From: Saprolegnia diclina VS20
Taxonomy: Eukaryota; Oomycota; Saprolegniomycetes; Saprolegniales; Saprolegniaceae
Direction: 5' to 3'
DNA: 31,367 bases
Assembly: GCF_000281045.1 (NCBI RefSeq)
Contig: NW_008246070.1
Coordinates: 744,476 to 775,842 of the forward strand
Position numbers and translations under genes: made by a program. Within the stretch, counting starts at the first letter, position 1, and each line of letters begins with the position of its first letter. Under the pieces are notes generated by a model. It was not told where the DNA came from, searched no databases, and worked only from the letters and a program-made list of their open reading frames with translations. Positions 1 through 9,817 of the stretch are shown piece by piece.

Positions 1-2051
1 CGCTTCGGAATGTCAAAGGCCGTGTTGCCGACGTTGAAGGACACGTTGTTGCGCGCGCGGTCCCGGTACGCCTTGTGGCGGTTGATCGAGACGTTCGAGG
101 ACGTGTCCGAGTGATACGACGCCTCGGTGCACGGCGACGCCATGTAGTCGGACTCGGCATCGAACATGTCGGACGCTTCTTCAAACGAGAGGCTGAGCTC
201 GAGACGGCCGACCGCAAACTTGGTGTCGCCCGGCGCGAGCAGCGTGTACCACTGCGGCATGGTCGTGTACCCGTCGTCGGTCTTGGCGAGCGCGAGGAAC
301 GGCGCGAGGTTGACCTTGGCGAGACCGATGAGCTCCATGCCATCGTTGGCTCGACCGCTTTGCATCATGGTCGACTCGTTGCCGAGAGGGCTTTCTTCGT
401 CCAGCGGCGAGAGCACCATGGACGGCGCGTTGCTCGAGCGGCGGCGACGACGGTCCTTGAAGAGCTGCAAGACGACGCAGCACGGCTTGCCGTGGGTCGC
501 GCCGCCAAAGGGGACCACCAAGTGTGTGTCCCACAATGGCTCGGTCGACGTCGACGAGTCCTTCGATCGACCCGTCTGGACGTGGTGCGTGGCTTTGAGA
601 AGCGCGGTGGGGAGGTACCCGCCGGCGTCGGCCATGACGCTCACATCGACAATGTACTTGCTGCCGGGCGTCTCGAGGAGGCTGTCGTTGGTCGCTAAAT
701 CCTCTTCAAAGTCGGTGATGCCGCCGATTTGGTCGCCACGAACGAGGTGCACGTGGATACGCCCGGGCGGCGTGTCGCTGTGCGCGGCCCCGAGCACGGC
801 TGCGATCGGAAGGCTGAGGCTCGACGTCGCGTTGCAGCCAAAGACCGCCGAGGCCGCGACCGGGTCGGCCGCGATGTGGATGTGCTTGACGCGGCCGTTC
901 TTGGAGAACTCGATCGTATGCGTCCACTGCTGCGTGAACTTGCGGTGGTTGGTCTTGTTGCGCATCGTCTCGCGGCCGACGACGATCGCGGTCGAGCCCT
1001 CTTGCGACTGCGCAATGTCGGTCACAAAGAAGGACGTGAACGCGACCGTCTCGTACAAGATGGAAAAGTAGTGCAAGACGCCGTCCAAGCCGTGGTACTC
1101 GCCCCAGAACGGCACGGTCGGCGCGTAGTTGCTCGTGATCGAGACGTCGCGGCTGAGCTTGGGAAAGAACTGCGCCGACGACGAGTGCGTGAGAAGCAGC
1201 TGCCGCATCGCGTCGTAAAAGTCGCGCACGTTGACGGGCGACGCCAGCGACGTCGTGTGCCCAATTGACGAGGCCGGCGAGCACCCACTGCGCGTCGCAC
1301 TCTTGGGCAAGACGGGCCCGGACCGCGACAGGTCGTACGACGGCGACGACATGAAGTCGTCGTCTTGCGCCGGCTTGTTGGCCGCGCCGTTCGCTTCGTC
1401 GAGCGCTGTCTGCATCATCTCGACCCACATGTCCTTCTCGAGCTCGGTCGCGCAGCAGAGGTGGAAGCGCTTGTGACCCTTTGTCTCGATCATAAAACCG
1501 TGGGCCTTCTTGCCCTTAAAGTCGGGCCCGACGTACGTGAGCACCATGCGGCCGCGGAGGTTCTTGCCAGACCGCGCGTCGTGCTGCTTGCTGTAGTACG
1601 TCAGCGTCGTGCCGTCGAGCACGAGGTAGCGCGGCTCCCAGCGCGGCAGCCAGTCGCCCTTCTTCCGCACGTGGCCTTCCCAGTGCACTTCCTGGACGTT
1701 GCCGATGTCTTCGACGCCGGCCGCGAGCGACAGCATCGTTGAGATCGCGACGCCCGACTGCACCGAGCGCGTCAATGTGTTGGCGACGGACGACGAGGTG
1801 GCGGTCGAATTCCGGTACGTGCTCGCGCGGCCCGAATTGGCCAATATTTGCTGCGTCTGCAAGTGGCCGGTCGTGGCCGCTTGGCCGGGCATCGCGACCG
1901 CGCGCTGGCTCGGGTGCCGCCGACTCGAGCGCGCGTAGCTGCCGCTGTCGCTCATAAAGGAGCCGACCATGTCGTCGTCGCGGCGCGAGCTGCGGTGGGA
2001 CGACTGGGACAGGAGGCTGCCCCGTCGTACGGGCCGGTCCGCATGCTGCAT
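1..2051 (-). CDS. PH domain / SnoaL-like / C2-like multidomain protein (3' end missing)
   Basis: One uninterrupted reading frame runs from ATG 2051 to the window edge (683 codons), so the C terminus is missing. An in-frame TGA lies three codons before the ATG, which fixes the start. Residues 1-118 are low-complexity and Ser/Arg rich. Residues about 119-220 form a PH domain (EGHVRKKGDWLPRWEPRYLV, then a helix around DMWVEMMQ). Residues about 271-400 resemble an NTF2/SnoaL-like fold (DFYDAMRQLL, FWGEYHGLDGVLHYF, ETVAFTSF, TIEFSKNGRVKHIHI). From about 428 a C2-like beta sandwich begins (GRIHVHLVRGDQIGG) and closes near residue 620 (QWYTLL...GRLELSLSF). The family is probably a peripheral membrane or phosphoinositide-binding adaptor; SnoaL-like folds often bind small ligands but no activity can be assigned. 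The PH call is strong, the other two domains are fold-level guesses. It is divergent from the DnaJ gene. Confidence 0.8.
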   Translation of the reverse strand, partial: MQHADRPVRRGSLLSQSSHRSSRRDDDMVGSFMSDSGSYARSSRRHPSQRAVAMPGQAATTGHLQTQQILANSGRASTYRNSTATSSSVANTLTRSVQSGVAISTMLSLAAGVEDIGNVQEVHWEGHVRKKGDWLPRWEPRYLVLDGTTLTYYSKQHDARSGKNLRGRMVLTYVGPDFKGKKAHGFMIETKGHKRFHLCCATELEKDMWVEMMQTALDEANGAANKPAQDDDFMSSPSYDLSRSGPVLPKSATRSGCSPASSIGHTTSLASPVNVRDFYDAMRQLLLTHSSSAQFFPKLSRDVSITSNYAPTVPFWGEYHGLDGVLHYFSILYETVAFTSFFVTDIAQSQEGSTAIVVGRETMRNKTNHRKFTQQWTHTIEFSKNGRVKHIHIAADPVAASAVFGCNATSSLSLPIAAVLGAAHSDTPPGRIHVHLVRGDQIGGITDFEEDLATNDSLLETPGSKYIVDVSVMADAGGYLPTALLKATHHVQTGRSKDSSTSTEPLWDTHLVVPFGGATHGKPCCVVLQLFKDRRRRRSSNAPSMVLSPLDEESPLGNESTMMQSGRANDGMELIGLAKVNLAPFLALAKTDDGYTTMPQWYTLLAPGDTKFAVGRLELSLSFEEASDMFDAESDYMASPCTEASYHSDTSSNVSINRHKAYRDRARNNVSFNVGNTAFDIPK

Positions 2052-2676
2052 GCTGAGTCAACTGGCCGGCGATGAAAGTGTGGCAAGGGGATCGATTGCA
2101 CAGGCAATGCAAAATGGTCGAATCGCACGCTTCCAGCGCCAGCTGGCGCGGCTCGTGTGTAACTTCAGCATCAAGCTTTGTGGCGTGCCACTTCTTTTCC
2201 CGACCGTCCCCCCCACCGCCCATCAAATTGTAAAAGCATATCTTCCCATTCGTATGTCGTAGATCCAGGAGGCTTTAAATTACATACGGCCCCCTACTTC
2301 GGTAGCGCAGCCCGTCACCAAAAAACACGCGTGCTGGGCGATCAAGACAGCCGTAACGAGCGCTCGCTTTTGCACGATGGACGCTGCCAGCAAACCACCC
2401 ACGAGTACTGGCAAGTGTGAACTTACGAGCTGTAAGAGCTCCGCTACGGTGGTCGGTTGAGAAAAGCAGAGGCGCGGAAGGGTTGACGTGGCGAGATGGC
2501 TGGCGCCAGCGCCGCGAGCCAGTTTGGCGCGACGGCAACAAGACGCACTTCGTCGAAACCAGCCACTCGTGGACAAGAGCAAGCAAAGGCCGAGTGCGTC
2601 CATTACACTCGCGGCGTAATATACGCAGCGATACGCATGCATGCAACCCCCCAGCAACCGAGGTGCGATCGCGTCG

Positions 2677-2754
2677 GGTGCGCTTTCATGCCCATCACAC
2701 CAATACGGTGCGCTTTTGGGAATTCAGTGCGGATTTGAGGAAAAGGTGCGCTTT
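2677..2754 (+). promoter_or_regulatory. Three direct copies of GGTGCGCTTT upstream of the DnaJ gene
   Basis: Exact copies at 2677-2686, 2707-2716 and 2745-2754, starting 30 and 38 bp apart and ending 86 bp before the DnaJ ATG. The last two copies have an extra T. A tight cluster of exact decamers at promoter distance suggests a transcription-factor array, possibly for stress control of the chaperone. The role is inference only. Confidence 0.45.
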
Positions 2755-2809
2755 TACCTATCCGGACAGGTTCGGATATCTTACGGAGCTTTTCGCGAAA
2801 CGTGGCCCC

Positions 2810-2820
2810 GTCATTTTCGA
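2810..2820 (+). promoter_or_regulatory. Initiator-like element of the DnaJ gene
   Basis: GTCATTTTCGA lies about 20-30 nt before ATG 2841 and resembles the oomycete initiator core TCAYTYT. The same kind of element precedes the malic enzyme and eEF1G genes here. Transcription start is inferred. Confidence 0.4.
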
Positions 2821-2840
2821 GTTGCCTTCCTCTCCGTAGC

Positions 2841-4161
2841 ATGCGGCTGATCGTCTACCTCGTCGCGCTCTTGGCCGGCCTCCTGCTCGTGCTGGCTCAT
2901 GACCATCACCATCATGATCATGACGACTACTATGACAGTACGACGCCGATCCATCATGTGTCATGCAACTCGACGTGGCATGTGTAGTCTTGGGCTTGGG
3001 TATGGACGCGTCCGAGAGCGACATCAAGAAGGCGTACCGTCGCCTGAGCTTGCAGTACCATCCCGACAAGAACCCGGGGAATGCAGACGCCGAGGCCAAG
3101 TTCCAAAAGGTTTCGCGGGCATATGAAGTGCTCTCCAACGTTGAGACACGGGACATCTACGACCTCGAAGGCGAAGAAGGCTTGGAACGCCACACCAACC
3201 AGGCGGGCCGCCCCGCGAGTCCTTTTGGTACGTGTTTCATGCGCAAGAGCGATGCGCGAGCCCTGTTGTAGATGCGTTCTTTGGCGGTGGCGGTGGCAAG
3301 CCGCGCGGCCCAGACGCGACCGTGGACATTCCCGTCACACTGGAAGAGCTCTACAACGGCGCCGAGAAGCAAGCGCGCTTCATGAAGAATGTCATTTGCC
3401 GCAAGTGTCGTGGTAGTGGTGCCAAGGACGGCAAGGTACGACATCGACGCCATGTCTGCGATTGATGCTCATGCCACCGTCCAGACCAAGCCCTGCAAGA
3501 CGTGCGGTGGCCAAGGCATCGTGCTTGTGCAGCAGCAAATGGGCCCCGGTACTACCCTCGACGATCGCCCTTTATCAGCATATTCGGTGTAGGGTTCACC
3601 GTGCAAATGCAGCAGCAGTGTCCCAAGTGCGGCGGGAAGGGCAAGACGTTCAAGCACAAGTGTCCGCACTGCCACGGCAACAAGGTGGTCGCGGAAGAGA
3701 AGATCATCACGGGCGTCATCGAACGGGGCATGCCGTCCAACCACGAAATCGTCTTTGAGCGAGAGAGCGAGCAGCGGCCCGGTATGATTCCGGGCAACGT
3801 CATCATGCGTCTCGTCCAGCAGCCGCACAAGACGTTCCGGTACGCGCTTGCTTCTATCTCAAATGCCTATATCGATGAATGTAGGCGGGCGGGCGACGAC
3901 CTCCACACGGAGATCACGGTCTCACTTCGTGACGCGCTCTTGGGGTTTGAGAAAGACCTCGTGCACCTCGACGGCCGCCGCGTCAAGATCGACGCCGACG
4001 ACGTCACGATGCCGTTCCAGGTGCGCACGCTCCATGGCGAAGGCATGCCGCACCACAACTTTCCCTCGAACGCCGGCGACCTCCACGTGCTCCACCGCAT
4101 CCAGTTCCCGTCGCAGCTCTCGGACGCGCAAAAGAAGCTCCTCGAGCGCCTCCTGCCATAG
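2841..4161 (+). CDS. ER-type DnaJ/Hsp40 co-chaperone with full zinc finger
   Basis: Exons: 2841-2937, 2988-3227, 3272-3435, 3485-3548, 3593-3839, 3885-4161 (362 aa). Introns are 44-50 nt. An N-terminal hydrophobic signal peptide ([19 protein letters not shown]) is followed by a His/Asp-rich stretch (residues 20-29). The J domain (about 30-95) has HPD at 57-59. A Gly-rich linker follows, then four CxxC zinc-finger repeats (C155/158, C171/174, C198/201, C212/215), then the two-lobed substrate-binding C-terminal region ([19 protein letters not shown]). It would stimulate an ER Hsp70 (BiP) and hold unfolded clients. Signal peptide plus type-I zinc finger resembles yeast Scj1 more than metazoan DNAJB11, whose cysteines are fewer. 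No KDEL-like tail is visible. The first splice joins YYD to ILGLGMDAS, restoring a canonical J domain start, which strongly supports the model. Confidence 0.93.
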
Positions 4162-4230
4162 ACTCGAATCGCCCAAGCTCCAAGCATCGTCGCGTTGCCA
4201 CGTAGTCAATGAAGAAAAGACGCAGTGGAA

Positions 4231-5953
4231 TTAAGGGTTGTACATGGCGTTTTGGCACAGCTCGGTCCAGCTCGACGGCTCGTCGATCGTCGCGTAGCCC
4301 TGCTTGAAGCCGTACTCGGCGACAGCCGCGGCAATGTACAGCGAGACCTCGCGGATCTTGGAGAGCGGCGGGTACACGCTGCCCGTCGCCAGGTCCTCTT
4401 CCGTGACGCGGTCTGCGAGCGTGCGCGCCGCGACAAGCATGATCGTGTCGTCGACGCGCGTGAGGCCGGCCGCGACGACGCCGAGGCCAATGCCCGGGAA
4501 GACGTACGCGTTGTTGCCCTGGCCGGACACAAACACCTGGTCGTTGAACGTGACAGGGTCGAACGGTGACCCGCTCGCAAAGACGCAGCGGCCGTTGGTC
4601 CACGTGTAGGCCTCTTCGGCCGTGCATTCGGCCTTGGACGTCGGGTTGGAGAGCGCAAAGATGACGGGACGCTCGTTGAGCTCGGCCATTTTTTCGCAGA
4701 CCTCCTGGTTGAAGGTCTTGGCGATCGTGCACACGCCAATGAGCACGGACGGGCGGACACGCTCGATGGTCTCGATCAAGGTACTTGCCGGCTCCACTTC
4801 GTGGGCGTAGTTGATCTTGTGGTGCTGGAGCTCTTCGAGGCGGCTGGCGACCACGAGGCCCTTGGAGTCGACGAGCGAGATCTGGCGGCGTGCGTCTTCA
4901 ATGCTCTTCTCCGGGTCTTCCTGCGTGATGGCCATCGCGATGAGGTCCGCGATCCCCGTGCCGGCTTCGCCCGCGCCCATAAAGACAAACGTGTGCTCCG
5001 AGAGGCGCTTCTTGGTCATCTCTTCGGCCGCAAAGAGACCGCCCAGGACGACCGAGGCCGTGCCCTGGATGTCGTCGTTGAACGTGCAGTGCGTCTCCTG
5101 GTACTTGTGGAGGAGGCGGAACGCGTTCGTGTTGCCAAAGTCTTCAAACTGGAGCAGCACCTGCGGGCCGTACTTGGCCTTGGCCTCGTTCATAAACTCG
5201 TCGATGAGCTCGTCGTACGCCGACGACCGGTCGCGCTTCTGGCGCAGGCCCATGTAGAACGGGTCGTCGAGGATGCTCTGCGTGTTAGTGCCCACGTCGA
5301 TCGTGACGGGGAGGCAGTACTTGGGGTGGACGCCCGCGCACGCCGTGTAGAGCGCGAGCTTGCCGATCGGGATGCCCATGCCGTTGAGACCGAGGTCGCC
5401 GAGGCCGAGGATGCGCTCGCCGTCCGTAAAGACGATCGCGCGGATGTCCTCCTCGGGCCAGTTGTCGAGGATCTCGCGCACATGGCCCAGGTCGTTGATC
5501 GAGATGTAGAGGCCGCGCGGCGTCTGGCGGTAAATGTGGCTGAACTCCGTGCACGCCTGGCCGACCGTCGGCGTGTACACGATCGGCATGAGCTCGTGCG
5601 TGTGCTGCGCGAGCATGCGGTAGTACAGCTGCTCGTTGCGGTCCTGCATGCTCTGCATGTAAATGTACTTTTCGATCGGCGTCGCCTTGGAGCGCAACTG
5701 CGCCATCGCGTGCTCCAAGTGGAGCTCGGGCGACCAGACCGCCGGCGGGAGGAGGCCGCGGAGGCTCTGCGCCTCGCGTTCGTCTTCCGTGAATTCCAGG
5801 CCCTTCGACCATGTGAGACATCGCTTCAACAACTCAGAACTGAGTACCTTGTTCAAGTTGGGGGCATGCATGACGGCAAAGCCTTGGGTGTTCTGGGCAG
5901 GAGCCTACAGGAAGGCGTGAGCGACTGCTGGAGACAAGAGCGCCGACTACCAT
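4231..5953 (-). CDS. Malic enzyme (NAD(P)-dependent, decarboxylating)
   Basis: Exons on the minus strand: 5953-5951, 5904-5848, 5802-4231 (543 aa). It converts malate to pyruvate and CO2 with NAD(P)H production. Visible motifs are NKGLEFTEDER near the N terminus, GLLPP, the catalytic-Tyr segment PIVYTPTVGQAC, the Lys-bearing GMGIPIGKLALYTACAG, metal-binding QFEDFGN, the dinucleotide fold FMGAGEAGTGIA and LSNPTSKAE. Length fits the family. The second intron (5847-5803, 45 nt) is in frame without a stop; removing it restores the family motif NLNKGLEFT, so it is almost certainly real. The first intron (5950-5905, 46 nt) directly follows the ATG, a weaker call supported by the initiator just upstream and the in-frame MAPAQNTQGF start. 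No clear mitochondrial presequence results, so a cytosolic enzyme is more likely. NAD versus NADP preference cannot be told. Confidence 0.93.
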
Positions 5954-5982
5954 GGTGTGAAGCGGGTGCGTCCGACGGAGCG

Positions 5983-5997
5983 AAATGAAAAGTGAGC
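5983..5997 (-). promoter_or_regulatory. Oomycete-type initiator of the malic enzyme gene
   Basis: On the minus strand the sequence reads GCTCACTTTTCATTT, close to the oomycete initiator plus flanking promoter region consensus (GCTCATTYYNCAWTTT, from memory). It lies 30-44 nt upstream of the proposed ATG at 5953, supporting that start over upstream alternatives. Confidence 0.55.
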
Positions 5998-8422
5998 TGC
6001 TTGCTCCGTCGCGGGTTCTCTCCCAGGCGGCGCGCGCGCCGGCCCCACTAAGTACGATGACGTGGGAGCCCACGAGAATCTTCGACCTTGAAGTTGCGAA
6101 GATCGCGCCGAGGCCGTTGACGAAACGAGCGAGTTCGATGGAACAAAGGAAGTTCGCCACAAGAACAGAGCCGCGCCGACGTGCCACGTTTCGTCAACGC
6201 CGATCACGCGGTCGCGCGTCTGATTGGCTTCTCCGTTGGCGGCAACGTCCACGGTGGCGTGGCAGCGTCACGCCAACGCTCCAACGCATGGCGCTGGCTT
6301 CTGATTGGTCACTTGCCGCTAAAGATTGGCGCGCGTGGGATGCCTGACCGCGTCGCCTCGCAGCCTGAACCAGGTCGCTCGACCAAGCTGGCGCTTGCGC
6401 GATCGCGGCCGAGGGGTAGGGCCCTGCGCTCGGTAAAGTGCGATTTAGTCATTCGAGCGCTCCGTTGACGTCATTTTTGTCACAGGACGCGGCGCCCCAA
6501 TGCTTCAAGGTGCACCCGAGCAGATGGCCGGTCGCCCGACGCACGGTGCCCACAAGCGTCGCCTGCGAAATCATCGCGCGTCGCAGCGCCAGCCATCGCA
6601 ATGCACGCCCTGCATCACTCGCAAAGCGGGTGCGTTTTTTACGTTTTTTTACGTTGGATTCGCTTGGGAATTGGCGCCGAGGAAGGGGCGCGGACACCAA
6701 CTCGTGACGGCTTGGTCTACTTGGTCCGAGGTTTCATGCAGAAAAGGCTGCTGCGTACTGGTACCGTAACGTAGATGGGTGCGCGCACGCCGTCGGGTTC
6801 CTCTACCGACGCATCGTCGTCGCGGCGTGAGGAGATAACCAGCGCAAATCAAGGACAAATGCACGGAGAGGCCCCGCGGGGTGCGTGGCGCTGCAGCGAG
6901 GGGAGGCGCGGACGACAGCCTTTCCGATTCCGATGTTGCATTGGCGGCGCCCCGTCACGTTGATTGCAGAGACCCGCCAAGGCCCAGTAATCAACCCGTG
7001 ACTCAAGGCTGTCTTCAACATGGCCCAAGCATATGGACATGATCGTCCTTCTGCCGGCGCCGATCAAACTGCGGCGTCGAGGCCCTGGACGCTGGCAGCA
7101 AAGACAGCCATCTCTCGCACCCCACTACAACGACTTCGCATGCACGAGTTGGGTCACAACGTCGTCAAAGCGAGCGGCCGCAGCGTATCCGTGCCACTTC
7201 GCGAGCGCTCCCGAAGCATCGCGAGCCGTGCACCGTCGTTGTCGCGCGGCCGCATCCACTCGTCTCGCGTCGAACCCGCGACGTGTGGCAGTGCGGAATT
7301 TGGCTCTGGAAGCGCCAGACTCTGGCGGTGCCTCCGTTTAACCAGGAGCGTCCAAAGGAGTAGCCTTGGTTTGGTATGGGTACTACGGCCGCAAGGTTGA
7401 TGATGCTATTGTTTATCTTCCACCGCTTCGTTGCTCGCTCGTGGCGGCGTCTGGTACCGTCGACGACGCGTGTAGTCATGCATGAAGGACTTCGGCTCGA
7501 TTTGAGAGGGTGTTAATGGCGTGGAATGCCGGGATGAGCTGCGTAAACGACGATAAGCTCCATATCTGGACGACACATCGCTTCGGTGTGCAGCAGCACG
7601 TGCTAGAGATGGCCAGACGCCACCTACGATATCGCGAATGGCGCCTTGGGGGAAAGCCCTGGTCGTTGCGAGCAACCTTCACGACAACACCGACCACTGC
7701 AAGGGGACCGCGTGTCAACGGTGCCAGCAAGTCGATTCGATTGACGCATGGGTCGTCGGAACATGCACCGCCACGAACGCCTCGGTCCGTGGAAGGCCGA
7801 TCGAGCGATGGTATAGCATGTGCAGCGGTCCTAAAGTGCATCGTTTGGGTAGCGCCAGCGACGCGTACGCTGCTCGATGGTCAAAATGTGTGCGATCGTG
7901 TTGGGCCGCATGGACGTTTGTTTGCTGCTGAAATAACGGGATCATCCCTGCTCGACGATGGCACCCCGTCGTGTCTGAGCGGCTTGGCGCTGAGCCCGGG
8001 TCTTCTCGCGGCGCATTCGCCCTTGCTCGCTGCGATTCGAGGCAGCTTTACCTCTCGGCATCAAAGGCCAATGGACGGCGTCGCGTACCTACGACGCGGC
8101 GGCCATGCATCTGATCCGTCACGGCGTTGACACGATCGACTCAGACACGTCCGAGGCAGATCGTCGAGTCCCTACCATGTTCGCCAGGCGCCGAACGCCC
8201 ACCCAGTCGCCGCCATTCCGTTGTCCATAAGCATCGTTCGATGCAGGAAGATCCAGGGAATTCCCTCTTGATCGAACCCAGCTGGGCACCGGCCCTTCCG
8301 CCAACCGGACCGTTTATGCGCGCTGGCACGAGGCCACGTGTGCGGTTCCGGATGGTATCCGGCGCCGGCAATTTGCGGCTCAAGCTCAGTCCCGAAAAAC
8401 TTTCGAAGCCGCCAGCAGCAGC
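5998..8422. other. 2.4-kb region without a supported gene
   Basis: Open frames up to about 200 codons occur on both strands but none shows a recognisable domain, consistent splice structure or strand preference. The left end is the malic enzyme promoter, with CCAAT boxes in minus-strand orientation (ATTGG at 6223-6227 and 6304-6308). T-runs separated by ACG occur near 6635-6655. A stretch around 8030-8220 has somewhat coding-like composition but no identifiable product. The region may hold a decayed gene or an unrecognised lineage-specific one. Confidence 0.5.
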
Positions 8423-9515
8423 ATGCTCAAGGACAAGCCCGCCATGTCGTACGTCGTCATGCGGGAGCGAATGGAAGGCTCATCCTGGCGTAGGCACTTT
8501 GTGACCAAGCACAAGGGGAACATTGCGCTCTGGACAGGCTTCTTTGTCTTTGTCATCTTTGCCTACCACCTCTTTAGCGACGGCGACTTTTCGTTCCTCA
8601 TGGTACAGTACATGCGTCGCCACGCATGGCTTCTAATGGCCTCGCCGTAGACCTTTGGCGCCTTTGTCCGCGCCTTTGGCTTTGGCATCCTCATCTTCAA
8701 GTCGCTCACGCAGCGCTCGGTCTCGGGCCTCTCGCTCAAGACGCTCCAGCTGTACGCGTTTGTCTTCTTCTTCCGCCTCTGCTCGATCTTGCGCTACCAA
8801 GGCTACTTGCCGTACGACCGCAGCGGCGACTGGCTCTACACGTTTATTGAGTTTGTCGGCCTCGCCTTGACGCTGGGCGTCATCTTCCTCGTCACGGTGC
8901 AGTTCCGCGGCTCGTACGAGTTCCGCTACGACACCTTTGGCTTTCTCCACATCCCGTCCGAGTATGGCATTGCATACATTCTTGGCCCGTGCATCTTCCT
9001 CGGCATGGTACGCTCGCTCTCCAGACTGGGCTTACCAGGTGCCACCATAGCTCATCCACCCGAACCTCAACATGAACTGGTTTGCCGACGTCTCGTGGAC
9101 GATCGCGCTCTACATTGAGGCTCGACGCATCCTTTGCCTCTCGCCGGCGCTCATCCTCTTGTACGTAGGCGGTTGCGATCTTGCCGCAGCTCTTTATGTT
9201 TCAAAAGCGTGGCGGCGGTACCGTCGAATCGTGCATCTCGCACTGGGTCTACGCGCTCGCGTTTGGCTCGTTCCTCCACCTCGTACGTGCTTGCGTCGTC
9301 GAACGAGGTGCTCACGTCACTGTCTCTAGTGGTTTTGGATGTTCTCGTACCACGAGTTGGGCGAGAAGGAGGCCGGCCACCACGTCGGGTACACGGTCAT
9401 CTTCGTGCAGATTGGCCACATGATCATGATGGGCGATTTTCTGTACTACTACTTCAAGAGCCTCAAGGACGGCGGCCCGATGATGCTGCCGACGCACGGC
9501 GGCTACCAAGTGTAA
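8423..9515 (+). CDS. ERD2/KDEL-receptor-like seven-span membrane protein with N-terminal extension
   Basis: Exons: 8423-8602, 8651-9007, 9051-9119, 9169-9282, 9330-9515 (301 aa). Introns are 48, 43, 49 and 47 nt. The core matches the ER lumen protein-retaining receptor family: TQRSVSGLSLKT, FVFFFRLCSIL, EFRYDTFGFLHIP, the hydrophobic GPCIFLGM, ALYIEAVAILPQLFMFQK and HWVYALAFGSFLHL. Typical receptors are about 210-220 aa; this one has about 60 extra N-terminal residues carrying an added hydrophobic span (IALWTGFFVFVIFAYHLF). That layout resembles the plant ERD2-related (ERP) branch, whose retrieval function is uncertain. It would act in ER-Golgi cycling. The third junction uses a GC donor. The start could also be the ATG at 8444; 8423 is the first in frame. 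It has the same theme as the ER DnaJ gene but is not linked to it. Confidence 0.88.
9120..9168 (+). other. GC-AG intron in the ERD2-like gene
   Basis: This 49-nt segment starts GCTCGA and ends TACGTAG. No GT donor exists at the place where the family motif ALYIEAVAILPQL must be joined, and only removal of 9120-9168 restores it in frame. It is the single GC-AG case among the 39 introns modelled here. Confidence 0.75.
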
Positions 9516-9817
9516 ATTTGTGGTTGTTTTGACGTCAAATACACGACTCCTGTCCTGCATATACATTGCCTTCTCTCGGTCGCGCCTTGAACGAGTGGCA
9601 GGAAGCGAGCCTCCTTGGGTCCTTCGGGAGTAGCGCAACAAACACGACGCGCAGTGCACCATGTCCAGAGCACATTGCAAGGAAACCTCATTGCCCTCTC
9701 GATGCACATTCCCGCGTTGAATACTTTTGCATTTGGGAGGGGCATGGTCGCCGACCTCGGTCTGTCCTCGATATGACAATCTGTACATCCGTGATAAATA
9801 CTCTATTTAGAATCGGA
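9516..9817. other. Convergent intergenic spacer
   Basis: About 300 bp between the 3' ends of the ERD2-like and ankyrin-FYVE genes. It should hold both polyadenylation regions. Nothing else is visible. Confidence 0.5.

Larger units (their letters stand above)
2052..2840. other. Divergent intergenic region between the PH-domain gene and the DnaJ gene
   Basis: No supported coding region. Short open frames here lack domain features and overlap on both strands. The DnaJ-proximal half holds three copies of a 10-bp motif and an initiator-like element, listed separately. The region must contain both promoters. Confidence 0.6.

Noticed and set aside
2881-2930. CAT-rich stretch in the DnaJ gene as a simple repeat
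   Set aside because: It encodes the His/Asp-rich segment after the signal peptide in the correct frame, so it is coding sequence.
4801-5988. 395-codon open frame on the plus strand opposite malic enzyme
   Set aside because: It is an antisense shadow created by strong G/C third-position bias. It has low-complexity Arg/Val/Leu composition and no domain, while the minus strand has all malic enzyme motifs.
7510-8130. 206-codon plus-strand open frame
   Set aside because: No recognisable domain, overlaps open frames on the other strand, and composition is not gene-like. Kept only as part of the unexplained 2.4-kb region.
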